From contig JBMOQX010000011.1 in the NCBI GenBank assembly GCA_049322755.1, forward strand, positions 94,155 to 158,154: a stretch of 64,000 bases of DNA. The letters run 5' to 3'. The translations under genes and the position numbers were made by a program. Position 1 is the first letter of the stretch; every line of letters starts with the position of its first letter. This DNA comes from DATIUV01 sp049322755 (GTDB lineage Bacteria; Pseudomonadota; Gammaproteobacteria; Burkholderiales; UBA6910). Positions 43,205 through 51,800 of the stretch are shown piece by piece. The notes beneath the pieces are model-generated. The model made no database searches, had not been told where the DNA came from, and was given only the letters and a program-made list of their open reading frames with translations.

Positions 43205-44422
43205 ATGTCTCGCAACGCCGTTCAGTGGCACCAGAAGCCAAAGCTGCCCGCCTCGCATTACGTCGACGCCAGAATCTACTCCGACGAGGCGTTGTTCCGG
43301 GAAGAGCAGGAGAAGATCTTCAGCAAGGTGTGGCTGATTGCATGCCATGAAAGCGAAGTGCCGGACGTCGGCGACTACCGGCTGTATCAGCATCCGGCTG
43401 GAACCGAGCTGATTGTTATTCGCGGTGAGGACAACAAGATCCGAAGCTTCTACAACATCTGCTCACATCGTGGCGCAGCTCTGCTCTACGACCCCTCCGG
43501 CAATGCCAAGCGCATTACCTGCATCTTTCACCAGTGGTCGTACAACTGCAAGGGCGAGTGTGTCGACATTACCCGGGAGAAGCCGGCCTACACCGGACGC
43601 ATCTCGAAGACCGATGTCGGGCTGAGGGAAGTCAAGACGGAAGTGGGGCTCGGCGGCTTCGTCTGGGTCAACATGGACGACAACTCGGTGAGCCTGGACG
43701 AGCATCTCGGCGGCGTGCTCGGACCCCTTCAGGAGGCCCTGTCCCGCGAACCGCTGCAGATCCTCCTGTATCACCGCAACATCGTCGAAACCAACTACAA
43801 GCTGTGGCACGACACCAACAGTGAGCTCTACCACGATTACGTTCACTACCATAACCGCATCACCGCGATGCTGCAAAAAGGCTATTGGGACCGCAAGATC
43901 CACTGCTATCCCAACGGCCACTGCCAGCTCGACTCGATGGAGGTTCGCTACGACAAGTACGAGGGGTTCGGGGAGCAGCGCAAACTGGGGTGGCCGGGAG
44001 CACCCGATAACTGCCACATCGTGATCGATCTCTTTCCCGGGATCACATACAACCTGCGCTCGCCGATCTTCCGCCTCGACACGATGATCCCGCTCGGCGC
44101 GAACAAGGTGATGATCGAGTATCGCGGGCTCGGATTGAAGAGTGATACGCCCGAGATCAGTGCCCAGCGGGTAAGAGACTACAACGGCATCTGGGGACCG
44201 TTCGGCCGAAACCTGCACGAGGATCTCCTCGCCACCTACCTCCAGGGCAAAGCGATGCACGAGGGCACCGACGCGAGCTACGTGCTCCACGGCAGGGAGG
44301 AGGACCTCGGTCCGCAGGACGAACAGGCAATGCGCCACTTCTATTCCGAGTGGAGCCAGCGGATGGGTCGGCTTGCCTCGGATCCGTATGGTTCACGGGA
44401 CGTTAAGTCCGCGGCGGCCTAA
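43205..44422 (+). CDS. Rieske non-heme iron oxygenase, alpha subunit
   Basis: Catalytic subunit (405 residues) of a multicomponent oxygenase. The Rieske domain has C86-S-H88 and C106-IF-H109, 17 residues apart. The mononuclear iron region is HDTNSELYHDYVHYHNR: the position usually held by the bridging Asp is E207, and the histidines are H210 and H214 (or H216), so H-x3-H rather than the usual H-x4-H. It pairs with the NTF2-like beta subunit downstream and the Rieske ferredoxin at 46138. The ATG at 43205 follows GGAGG. A methanesulfonate-monooxygenase-like role is possible but substrate is not proven. Confidence 0.88.
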   Translation: MSRNAVQWHQKPKLPASHYVDARIYSDEALFREEQEKIFSKVWLIACHESEVPDVGDYRLYQHPAGTELIVIRGEDNKIRSFYNICSHRGAALLYDPSGNAKRITCIFHQWSYNCKGECVDITREKPAYTGRISKTDVGLREVKTEVGLGGFVWVNMDDNSVSLDEHLGGVLGPLQEALSREPLQILLYHRNIVETNYKLWHDTNSELYHDYVHYHNRITAMLQKGYWDRKIHCYPNGHCQLDSMEVRYDKYEGFGEQRKLGWPGAPDNCHIVIDLFPGITYNLRSPIFRLDTMIPLGANKVMIEYRGLGLKSDTPEISAQRVRDYNGIWGPFGRNLHEDLLATYLQGKAMHEGTDASYVLHGREEDLGPQDEQAMRHFYSEWSQRMGRLASDPYGSRDVKSAAA

Positions 44423-44459
44423 TCGGGGCTGGCTCTTCACCTGACAAGGAGGCGATAGG

Positions 44460-44993
44460 ATGGCTGAAATGGGAAAGACTGCAACCGGCACGGAGACGAC
44501 TCCAAAGAAGCGCGTCGGCTTGACGAAGGGTGGCCGCGATCGCACAGATATCGAGGAGTTGGTCTACCGGTCGTGCCTGCTGATGGACGACAAGGACTTC
44601 AGTGGGTTCCTCGACCTGTGCGACGACACATTCAAGTACTCGATCGTCGCCTACAGTCCTGAGATTCGGCGGGAGATGAATTTCCAGGAGCAGGACCGAA
44701 AGGGCATGGAGAAGATCTTCGCGCTGCTTCCGAAGCACAACAGCGACCATGGGGCCCTTTCACGCTGTGCTTCGGTCTACACGGTAGACTGGGCGGCCGA
44801 CGCCGATGAGGCGCTCGTGACGTCCCGGATTCAGGTGTTCCGCACCGAGCTCAACGGCGGCGTTACACAGCTCTTCTGCGTGGGGCGGCTGTATGACACA
44901 GTCGCCTTCGACTCGGGTCAGCCGAAGCTGCGCAAGCGCGTTGTGCGGCTGGATACGCGAATGCTCGGACTGGGGTCGCATATCCCAATCTAG
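44460..44993 (+). CDS. Rieske oxygenase beta subunit (NTF2-like)
   Basis: A 177-residue structural subunit of ring-hydroxylating-type oxygenases. After a disordered, Lys/Thr-rich N-terminus, the core reads IEELVYRSCLLMDDKDFSGF, YSIVAYSPEIRREMNF and VDWAADADEALVTSRIQVF, consistent with the small cone-shaped beta fold. It supports an alpha3beta3 enzyme. It follows the alpha gene by 37 bases with an AAGGAGG RBS. No catalytic residues are expected. Confidence 0.85.
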   Translation: MAEMGKTATGTETTPKKRVGLTKGGRDRTDIEELVYRSCLLMDDKDFSGFLDLCDDTFKYSIVAYSPEIRREMNFQEQDRKGMEKIFALLPKHNSDHGALSRCASVYTVDWAADADEALVTSRIQVFRTELNGGVTQLFCVGRLYDTVAFDSGQPKLRKRVVRLDTRMLGLGSHIPI

Positions 44994-45073
44994 TTGTTTC
45001 TCGACAGGCGGGGGCAGCTCATCCCTGCCCCAAAACGTTTGAACGCAGGCGGGCCCCCGAAAGGACTCTCTGC

Positions 45074-46126
45074 ATGGTTGAGAACGAGTTCTACACGGAG
45101 AACGTCCACGGACCCCTCGAGTACTTTCCGCTTGGGGATTTCCGGCTGGAGGAGGGCGGTACGATCCGCGGCTGCCGGCTCGCGTATTCGACCGTCGGTG
45201 AGCTCAGTCCGAAGAAGGACAATGCGATCCTTTTCCCCCACATGTATTCGGGTAGCAGCATGCACATGCGGGCCTTTTTCGTTGGCCCCGGGCGCGCTCT
45301 GGATTCCGAGCAGTACTTCGTCATCCTGCCGAACATGCTCGGCAACGGCCTTTCGGCCTCGCCGCACAACGCGCCGCCTCCGTTCAACGGCCCGTCCTTC
45401 CCGAAGCTCACGATTGGCGACGACGTGGAAGCGCAATACCGGCTGGTGACCGAGAAGTTCGGGATCGACCAGTTGCAACTGGTTCTGGGCTGGTCGATGG
45501 GCGCGCAGCAGACGTACGAGTGGGCCGTGCGTCATCCGGAGATGGTGAAGCGGGCAGCGCCGATTGCAGGTACGGCGCGGTGCACGCCCCACGACCGGCT
45601 TTTCACGGAAGCGGTGTCTGAAGCCATCCGCTCCGATCCCGCCTGGGATGGAGGCTGGTATACCCAGCCCCACGCGGTACACCGCGGCCTCCGGCGTCAC
45701 GCACATATCTTCGCCATGATGGGTTTGTGCACCGAGTTCTACAACGACGAGCTTTGGCGAAAGGCGGGTTTTACGTCGTTCGAGGACTTCCTCGTGGGAT
45801 TCTGGGAGAACTGGTTCATTCCCATGGATCCCAACAATCTTCTGTGCATGCTCTCCAAGTGGCAGCGCGGCGACGTCGGCAAGCTGGAGAACGGCGACCT
45901 CGCCAAGGCGCTGGGCAGGATCAAGGCGCGGACCACGGTGATCGCCTACCGGGAGGACATGTTCGTCCCCGCGCGGGATTGCGAGCGTGAGCAGCGCATG
46001 ATCCGGGAAAGCAAGTTGAAGGTTCTCCCCAGCCTTTGGGGCCACTTCGCCCCGATTGGCATCTTCCCCGAAGACAAACAAGCGCTCGACGATATCCTCG
46101 CCGAGCTGCTCGCGACCCCCGCGTAA
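45074..46126 (+). CDS. MetX-like alpha/beta hydrolase (homoserine O-acetyltransferase family)
   Basis: A 350-residue alpha/beta-fold protein. It has the nucleophile S141 in LGWSMGAQQTYEWAVRHP, a likely acid Asp in YREDMFVPARD and the histidine in WGHFAPIG. The GWSMGAQQ context is that of MetX-like acyltransferases and their hydrolase relatives, not of true homoserine acetyltransferases in methionine operons. It lies between oxygenase beta subunit and ferredoxin genes, so hydrolysis of an ester or thioester in the same pathway is likely. Substrate unknown. Confidence 0.85.
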   Translation: MVENEFYTENVHGPLEYFPLGDFRLEEGGTIRGCRLAYSTVGELSPKKDNAILFPHMYSGSSMHMRAFFVGPGRALDSEQYFVILPNMLGNGLSASPHNAPPPFNGPSFPKLTIGDDVEAQYRLVTEKFGIDQLQLVLGWSMGAQQTYEWAVRHPEMVKRAAPIAGTARCTPHDRLFTEAVSEAIRSDPAWDGGWYTQPHAVHRGLRRHAHIFAMMGLCTEFYNDELWRKAGFTSFEDFLVGFWENWFIPMDPNNLLCMLSKWQRGDVGKLENGDLAKALGRIKARTTVIAYREDMFVPARDCEREQRMIRESKLKVLPSLWGHFAPIGIFPEDKQALDDILAELLATPA

Positions 46127-46137
46127 AGGGACCAGCG

Positions 46138-46515
46138 TTGAAAGTGTCGCAGTTTAGGCGGAAAGCGGAACGAGAACCATCCAGGTTCAATAGCGGGGAA
46201 ATACAGGTGCGAAGACGTTACTTGTGCCGTGCAGAAGAGGTCCCGAGGAACGAGAAGCGAGTCTTCCATCTGGAGGATGGCCCCCCGGTTCTCGTCCTGA
46301 ACTGGGAAGATGAGTTTTTTGCCTGCCAAGCCCGGTGTCCCCACCAGGATGCTTCGCTCCAGGATGCGCTTTTTGACGGCTCGCTGCTTACCTGCGACCA
46401 ACATCTGTGGCAGTGGGACATCCGGACAGGCTCCCCTGTGGGGCTGGCGGAAGCCCCAATTCAGCGCTACGAGCTGGAGGTAGAGGAGGGGTCCCTGTAC
46501 ATCGCTTCCCAATAG
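46138..46515 (+). CDS. Rieske-type [2Fe-2S] ferredoxin
   Basis: Electron carrier to the oxygenase. The Rieske cluster motifs are ARCPHQDASL (C-P-H) and LLTCDQHLWQWD (C-DQ-H); the strand pattern DGPPVLVLNWEDEFFAC is typical. The TTG at 46138 with AAAGGGA upstream gives 125 residues. An alternative is the GTG at 46207 (RRRYLCRAEEVP), giving 102 residues, closer to usual ferredoxin length; the choice is uncertain. No dedicated reductase gene is in the operon; the flavoprotein at 49931 is a candidate. Confidence 0.85.
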   Translation: MKVSQFRRKAEREPSRFNSGEIQVRRRYLCRAEEVPRNEKRVFHLEDGPPVLVLNWEDEFFACQARCPHQDASLQDALFDGSLLTCDQHLWQWDIRTGSPVGLAEAPIQRYELEVEEGSLYIASQ

Positions 46516-46612
46516 TTGCGGTATCCATCCGGCCGATCGGACGTTTCCCGGAACGAACCGGAACATTCGTAAAGGAGGAGAGGCGACTGGCTCTTCACGG
46601 GCGTAAGGGTAG

Positions 46613-46636
46613 TAAAGAGTAGTATAAAGAGTAGTA
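46613..46636. repeat. Tandem 12-base repeat upstream of the TAXI gene
   Basis: TAAAGAGTAGTA occurs twice in direct succession (46613-46624, 46625-46636), 39 bases before the TAXI binding-protein ATG. The sequence is AT-rich compared with its surroundings and could influence leader length or ribosome access. Confidence 0.8.
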
Positions 46637-46675
46637 ATTGGCACCATCAGAGATATAACCAAGGAGGATGGAGAA

Positions 46676-47749
46676 ATGCTTCAGCGTCTAGGAAAGGTGG
46701 TCGCCTTGTTTGTGGTGGCCTTGGCCGGCGTTGCGTCAGTGTCGCCGGTGTCGGCCCAAGAGCACGTCAATGTTCCCCTGCTGCTCTGTCCCTGGGGTTG
46801 TGGCCCGACCGAGGGCGACACCATCCTCATGAACCAGATGATCTAGTCGGGGGCGAAGATCAGCCTTCTTCCCCAGGAGACCCCGGGCTACATCTACAAC
46901 ATCCGGGAGATGGCCAACGAGAAGCACTGGAAAAAGACCATATTCAGCACCGAGGATGTGCTGATCCAGCTGGCGATGAAGTGGGGCGGCAAGGACGAAG
47001 TCAAGGAATTCATTCCCAACCCGATCCCAATCAAGTTCAAGCTTCTATACGGCGAGACCTGGTGGCCGATCGGCAAATTCCTGGTGACCTTCGACCCGAG
47101 TATCAAGACCTACGAGGACCTCAAGGGCAAGCGGATCGGCCTGGGACTTCGGAGCCAAAGCGACTGGGGTTTCTATCCCCGCCTCGTTCTCGAACACGGC
47201 TATGGAATCACGCCGAAGAACGCGGATATCCGCCATCTGACGCCCGCGGCGCTGACGCAACAGCTGATTGACGGCAGCCTCGACGCCGCCGTGACCGTCT
47301 TTGGGATGGAGCCGAACCAGAAGGAATGGCTGATCGGCGGCCCCCTGCGCCAGCTCGAGGCTTCGGGAAGGCCGTTGCGCTACATCAGCATCGACAAGGA
47401 GGCGGTCGACAGGATCAACAAGAAGTTCGGCACAACGTTTCTCCATGTCACCGTGCCCGCCGGGACGCTCCCCAAGCAGACCGAGCCGCTGGAAGCGGCA
47501 ATTAACCGCGGCTATAAGTCGGCGCACCCCGAGTTCCCGGAGGAGGTGGCTTACCAGATCGTGATGAACGTCGCGAAGCTGGCACCCAAAATCCGCGACC
47601 TGCATATTTTGTGGAAGATCTGGTCGCCGGAGCTGATGGTCCACGGGCTTTCGGATGAAAACGTCCACCCCGGGGCCAAGCGCGCCTACCAGGAGCTTGG
47701 CTGGTGGGACAAGACCAAGCAGTTTCCTGCCGTGACCTATCCTCAATAG
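46676..47749 (+). pseudogene. TAXI family TRAP solute-binding protein with in-frame amber codon
   Basis: Periplasmic binding protein of a TAXI-type TRAP transporter. The frame from the ATG (RBS AAGGAGG at 46661) runs through a signal peptide (LFVVALAGVASVSPVSA) and the first mature residues (HVNVPLLLCPWGCGPTEGD), meets TAG at 46844-46846 (codon 57), and then continues without further damage to the end at 47749. After the stop the protein continues SGAKISLLPQETPGYIYN, and later KTYEDLKGKRIGLGLRSQSD, INPNP-type TAXI features and WKIWSPELMVHGLS. The codon was probably AAG, GAG or CAG. Read-through, sequencing error or recent inactivation are all possible. Confidence 0.82.
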
Positions 47750-47764
47750 GTCCGTCATCCCATA

Positions 47765-47792
47765 GCGGGTTGCTCTCTCCCGAGCAACCCGC
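47765..47792 (+). promoter_or_regulatory. Strong stem-loop between binding-protein and permease genes
   Basis: An 11-bp perfect stem GCGGGTTGCTC/GAGCAACCCGC (47765-47775 with 47782-47792) with loop TCTCCC. No T-tract follows, so it is more likely an RNA-stabilising or processing hairpin than a terminator, setting the ratio of binding protein to permease. Confidence 0.65.
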
Positions 47793-47863
47793 TCCTCGGC
47801 GGGACTGTATCCTTCTGCTCACGGCACCCGCCTCCCCCTTCGTCACCGCAGCGGAGATCGGGC

Positions 47864-49888
47864 ATGGCACAGGTTGAAACAGCGCAGGGATGGCGAAAGG
47901 CCGCGGCGGCCCTCAGCTCCCTCGCGTTCTACGCCGGAATCGTTCTGGTGCTCTACGTCGGGTCAGCCGTAGCGGGTTTCGTATCGAGCTCGGCGCGTCA
48001 TTACACCCTTTTTACGCTGGGGGTGGTGTTGATCTCCGGTCTCATCGCCATGCGGGATGCCATTTACACCCGTCTCGGGATCAAGCTCGGGGAAGAAGGC
48101 TACGTCGAGGTGGATCCCGATGCAGCGGGGGCGAAGGCGAGTCCGATGTTCTGGCTGAAGCTCACGGCTTCAGTACTGGGGGTGGTACTCGCGGTGGTCG
48201 GCGCCTTTTACATCTTCATCAACGCCAACCGGCTGGAGCTCACCGCTCCGTTCTTCGAAAACGCCGACATGATCATGGGGGGCGTGCTCACCGTCGGCAT
48301 CCTGATCCTGACCTGGATCCATTGGGGCTGGATTTTGACGGTGATCATTGGGCTTGCAATCGTGTATTTCTTTTACGGGCACCTGATCGAGAACCCACTT
48401 CTCAACCATCCCCCGTACGAGCCGAATTTCGTGATGAACTACATCGGGGTCGGGACCACCCAGGGGTTCTACTGGTTCGCTCAGACGGCGGCCGACGACA
48501 TCTTCTTCCTGGTGATCTACGCCTGCGTGCTCTTCGGGCTTGGCATGCTGCGCATGATCCTGGAAGTCGGCAAGGCGATGGGGAACCGCATCAAAGGCGG
48601 AGCCGCGGGCCCCGCCATTGTGGGCAGCGGCCTCGTGGCGGCTACCATGGGGACCGCAGTCTCGAATGTCGTGCTTTGCGGACGCTTCACCATTCCGCTG
48701 ATGACAAAGCACGGCTACAGCCCGGCGATGGCAGGCGCCCTGGAAGCCACGGCGTCGACATCGGGGCAGATCATGCCGCCGGTCCTGGGCCTGGCGGCAT
48801 TCATCATCGCCGGCTTCCTCGGCATCGCGTACATCGAGGTGGTCAAGGCGGCGGTGATTCCCGGCGTCCTTTACATGACCGGCGTCGCCATCGGGGTTTT
48901 CGTCTACGCCCACAAGTACGACCTGCCGAAGCTCAAGGAGGTGGTGGACAATCGGGTCATCTGGCGGCTGCTGCCCACATTCGTCATTTCCTTCGTCGTG
49001 GTCATCACGATGCTTCTCAACTATTACTCGCCCTCGCTATCCGGCCTGGCGGGCATCCTCACCGCGCTGGCGCTTTCGCTAACGCAAGGCTCGTACCGGC
49101 CCAGCTTCAAGGCGTTTGCGGATGCGCTGGCGGAGGGTATTGTGCTCGTCGCCCTGCTATCCCTGCTCCTGATCGCGATCGGGCCCCTGGGGCAGGCGTT
49201 CATGACGACAAACCTGTCGGGACGCCTCGGGACTTGGCTGATCACCGTGCTTCCGGACAGCGCAATTCTGCTGTTGATCGGGGCGGCCATCCTGTCGCTC
49301 GTGCTTGGGACGGGGCTTCCCACGCCGGTCGCCTATCTGATGGTGGCGCTGGCCGCCGTTCCGTTTCTCATCCAGCTTGGCGTGAAGCCGCTCCAGGCCC
49401 ACTACTTTGCCTTCTATTGGGCGGTCTATTCCGCTCTGACGCCGCCGGTTGCGGTGGCGTCGCTGGCGGCGGCAAAGATCTCGGGCGCCGGATTCTGGGA
49501 AACCTCCGTCCACGCGATGAAGCTCGCCGCCACGACGTTCATCATCCCGTTCGCGTTCGTCTTCAACGACGAGCTGATGCAGTTCCCCAACTTCTCGATC
49601 GCGATGGTGGCTGCGATCCTCGAGGTGCTCCTCATCCAATGGACCAGCTCGGTCTGGCTGTACGGCTACTTTCTCCGTCATCTGAGCACCTTGGAGCGCA
49701 CCGGGTTCATGCTGACGACGTTCGTGGGCTACGCGGCCATGATCAACCGCAGTCCGAATACTTTCACCTACATCCTGCTCGGAATGACGGCACTGATGAT
49801 GGTGATCATCTGGCTGCGTCGTTCGCAGACGGTAGCTATCCCCGGGCGCACCGGGCCCAAGATCCAGGCCACGCGGGCTGACGTCTGA
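47864..49888 (+). CDS. TRAP transporter fused permease (4TM/12TM)
   Basis: A 674-residue integral membrane protein joining DctQ-like and DctM-like parts, the format found with TAXI binding proteins. About sixteen helices are visible. DctM-type motifs include GSGLVAATMGTAVSNVVLCG, ALEATASTSGQIMPPVLGLA, LGTGLPTPVAYLMVALAAVP and YWAVYSALTPPVAVASLAA. It imports an organic anion using an ion gradient. The paired TAXI gene upstream carries a stop codon, so transport may be impaired unless the stop is read through. The ATG follows CGGAGATCGGGC. Confidence 0.92.
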   Translation: MAQVETAQGWRKAAAALSSLAFYAGIVLVLYVGSAVAGFVSSSARHYTLFTLGVVLISGLIAMRDAIYTRLGIKLGEEGYVEVDPDAAGAKASPMFWLKLTASVLGVVLAVVGAFYIFINANRLELTAPFFENADMIMGGVLTVGILILTWIHWGWILTVIIGLAIVYFFYGHLIENPLLNHPPYEPNFVMNYIGVGTTQGFYWFAQTAADDIFFLVIYACVLFGLGMLRMILEVGKAMGNRIKGGAAGPAIVGSGLVAATMGTAVSNVVLCGRFTIPLMTKHGYSPAMAGALEATASTSGQIMPPVLGLAAFIIAGFLGIAYIEVVKAAVIPGVLYMTGVAIGVFVYAHKYDLPKLKEVVDNRVIWRLLPTFVISFVVVITMLLNYYSPSLSGLAGILTALALSLTQGSYRPSFKAFADALAEGIVLVALLSLLLIAIGPLGQAFMTTNLSGRLGTWLITVLPDSAILLLIGAAILSLVLGTGLPTPVAYLMVALAAVPFLIQLGVKPLQAHYFAFYWAVYSALTPPVAVASLAAAKISGAGFWETSVHAMKLAATTFIIPFAFVFNDELMQFPNFSIAMVAAILEVLLIQWTSSVWLYGYFLRHLSTLERTGFMLTTFVGYAAMINRSPNTFTYILLGMTALMMVIIWLRRSQTVAIPGRTGPKIQATRADV

Positions 49889-49930
49889 CGACGAGTTTAT
49901 ACCGTTAGGCAACGACCAGGATCGAAGCGC

Positions 49931-51796
49931 ATGAATGGCCCACCTCTTCAGGAAACGGGGATTCCCGCAACGTTCGCTGAGAATGACCGGCGCGCGCGGG
50001 CTTTGTCGCGGGACGTCGGCGCAAGTGAATCGGCCCGCGACTTCGAATGGCGGGCCCGGAGCGTTCCCTGCCAGACTGCCTGCCCGGCGGGCACCGACAT
50101 TCCCGGCTACCTGGAGGCGGTTTATCACGGGGATTTCGCGAAGGCCTACGAGATCAACCTGCGCGACAACGTCTTCCCTGCCGTCCTGGGCCGCGTGTGC
50201 TCGCGTCCCTGCGAGAGCGCCTGCCGCCATGGCTGGGAAGGCAATGGAGAGCCGGTGGCGATCTGCTTCTCCAAGCGCTCCGCTGCGGATTTTTCGGACC
50301 GGGAGCCGATCGTGCTCCCGCCCTTGTTCCCCCGGACGGGCAAGCGGGTGGCGGTGATCGGAGCCGGCGTCGCGGGGTTGGCTGCAGCGAGGGATCTCGC
50401 CCGGCTCGGACACGACATCACCATCCTTGAGCAGCACCAAAGCCCTGGCGGCATGCTGGTCCAGGGCATCCCCGTCTTCCGGCTGCCGCGATACGTCGTG
50501 GAGAAGGAGATCGCGCAAATCGAAGCGCTGGGGGTGCGAATTCTTTGCGGTGTTCGAGTCGGATCCGACGTCTCGGTGACCGGCTTGTTGCAGGAGTACG
50601 ACGCAGTGGTTCTCGCCGCCGGTACGCTGCAGGCGAATATTCCCGACCTCCCGGGCGCGCAGCTCGCAGGCGTCGAGCATGGCCTCGGTTTTCTTCTCGA
50701 GACCAATGAGCAGGGGAGGACGCAGTTGGGCCGGAAGGCTGCCATCATTGGCGGAGGCTACACCGCGATGGACTGCGCGCGGGCCGCATTGCGCCTGGGA
50801 GCCAGTACCACCGTGTTCTACCGGCGGGGGCGGCCGGAAATGGTGGTCCTTCCCGGCGAGCTCGAGGAACTGAGCCGGGAAGGCGGCCGGCTTGAGACCA
50901 ATCTTGCACCGAGTGCGCTGCTGCCGGACGGCTCGGCGGTAGCGCAGGTGCGATTCGTCCGCACCGGCAAGGGCGCTCCCGGCCGTGACGGACGTGCTCG
51001 GCCGGTTGTGCTGGAGGGAAGCGAATTCAACGTCGAGGCGGACGCGGTCATCTTTGCGACCGGGCAATCCCCGGATACGAGCTGGATCGACAGGGACCTG
51101 GCGCAGAATCTCCTGACCGGGGACGGCGTGCTTGCAACGGCGGGCGCGGTGCGGACGGTGCATCCGCGCATTTTCTGCGCGGGTGATTTCGCGCTTGGCG
51201 CGACCACGCTGATTTCCGCCATCGGCCACGCGCGGAAATGCGCGGCGGCGGTCGATGGCGCGCTGATGGGGCGAGTGCGTATAAGACAAGTGGTGCGTAT
51301 CGAGCCGGCGTTCCAGTCCAAATGCGGAGCAAGGAGAACGACTGGCCGGACGCCCCTGCACAACGCAATTCCGCTGCATCCGATGCCGGTTCAGCCGATC
51401 CAACGCCGGACGTTGCGAGCCGAGGTGGAAACAGGCTATTCCCAGCCCATTTCGTGCGAGGCCGCGGCTCGTTGCTACCTGTGCCATTACAAGTTCGAGA
51501 TTGACGACGAGCTTTGCGTGCTGTGCGACGAATGCATCAAGGTGAAGCCGGTACCGGGCTGCATCGTCGAGATCGCCTTGCTCACCCGCGATATCGACGG
51601 CACCATCACCGGCTACGTCGGCGTCCAGGAAGGGCAGACCCACTCGCTCTACTATAGCCGGCTGTGGATCGATCAGAACCAGTGCGTGCGGTGCGGCGCT
51701 TGCGAGAGCGCCTGCCCCGTGAATGCGATTACCATCCAGAAGGTGGGGCTGGAAAACGTGCCGACCGCACACCCCGCCCAGGAAAGGGTCGGGTAG
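49931..51796 (+). CDS. GltD-like flavoprotein with N- and C-terminal Fe-S motifs
   Basis: A 621-residue NAD(P)H:acceptor oxidoreductase. The N-terminal region holds two 4Fe-4S sites as in glutamate synthase small subunit: C47-x3-C51 (CQTACPAGTDIPGYL) and C90-x3-C94-x3-C98 (CSRPCESAC). The FAD motif VIGAGVAGLAAARDLA (144 on) and the NAD(P) motif AIIGGGYTAMDCARAA follow. The C-terminus adds a CVLCDECIK-type site and a full ferredoxin motif CVRCGACESACPVNA. It is directly followed, 4 bases later, by a molybdopterin oxidoreductase, and probably transfers its electrons to NAD(P). Confidence 0.9.
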   Translation: MNGPPLQETGIPATFAENDRRARALSRDVGASESARDFEWRARSVPCQTACPAGTDIPGYLEAVYHGDFAKAYEINLRDNVFPAVLGRVCSRPCESACRHGWEGNGEPVAICFSKRSAADFSDREPIVLPPLFPRTGKRVAVIGAGVAGLAAARDLARLGHDITILEQHQSPGGMLVQGIPVFRLPRYVVEKEIAQIEALGVRILCGVRVGSDVSVTGLLQEYDAVVLAAGTLQANIPDLPGAQLAGVEHGLGFLLETNEQGRTQLGRKAAIIGGGYTAMDCARAALRLGASTTVFYRRGRPEMVVLPGELEELSREGGRLETNLAPSALLPDGSAVAQVRFVRTGKGAPGRDGRARPVVLEGSEFNVEADAVIFATGQSPDTSWIDRDLAQNLLTGDGVLATAGAVRTVHPRIFCAGDFALGATTLISAIGHARKCAAAVDGALMGRVRIRQVVRIEPAFQSKCGARRTTGRTPLHNAIPLHPMPVQPIQRRTLRAEVETGYSQPISCEAAARCYLCHYKFEIDDELCVLCDECIKVKPVPGCIVEIALLTRDIDGTITGYVGVQEGQTHSLYYSRLWIDQNQCVRCGACESACPVNAITIQKVGLENVPTAHPAQERVG

Positions 51797-51800
51797 CCCC

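Noticed and set aside
43205..44422. Direct assignment as methanesulfonate monooxygenase msmA
   Set aside because: The Rieske spacing is 17 residues rather than the longer spacing recalled for MsmA; only the context supports it, so no symbol is given.
46844..46846. Pyrrolysine or selenocysteine decoding at the TAG
   Set aside because: TAG is not a Sec codon; pyrrolysine is not expected in this type of organism and no pyl genes are seen.
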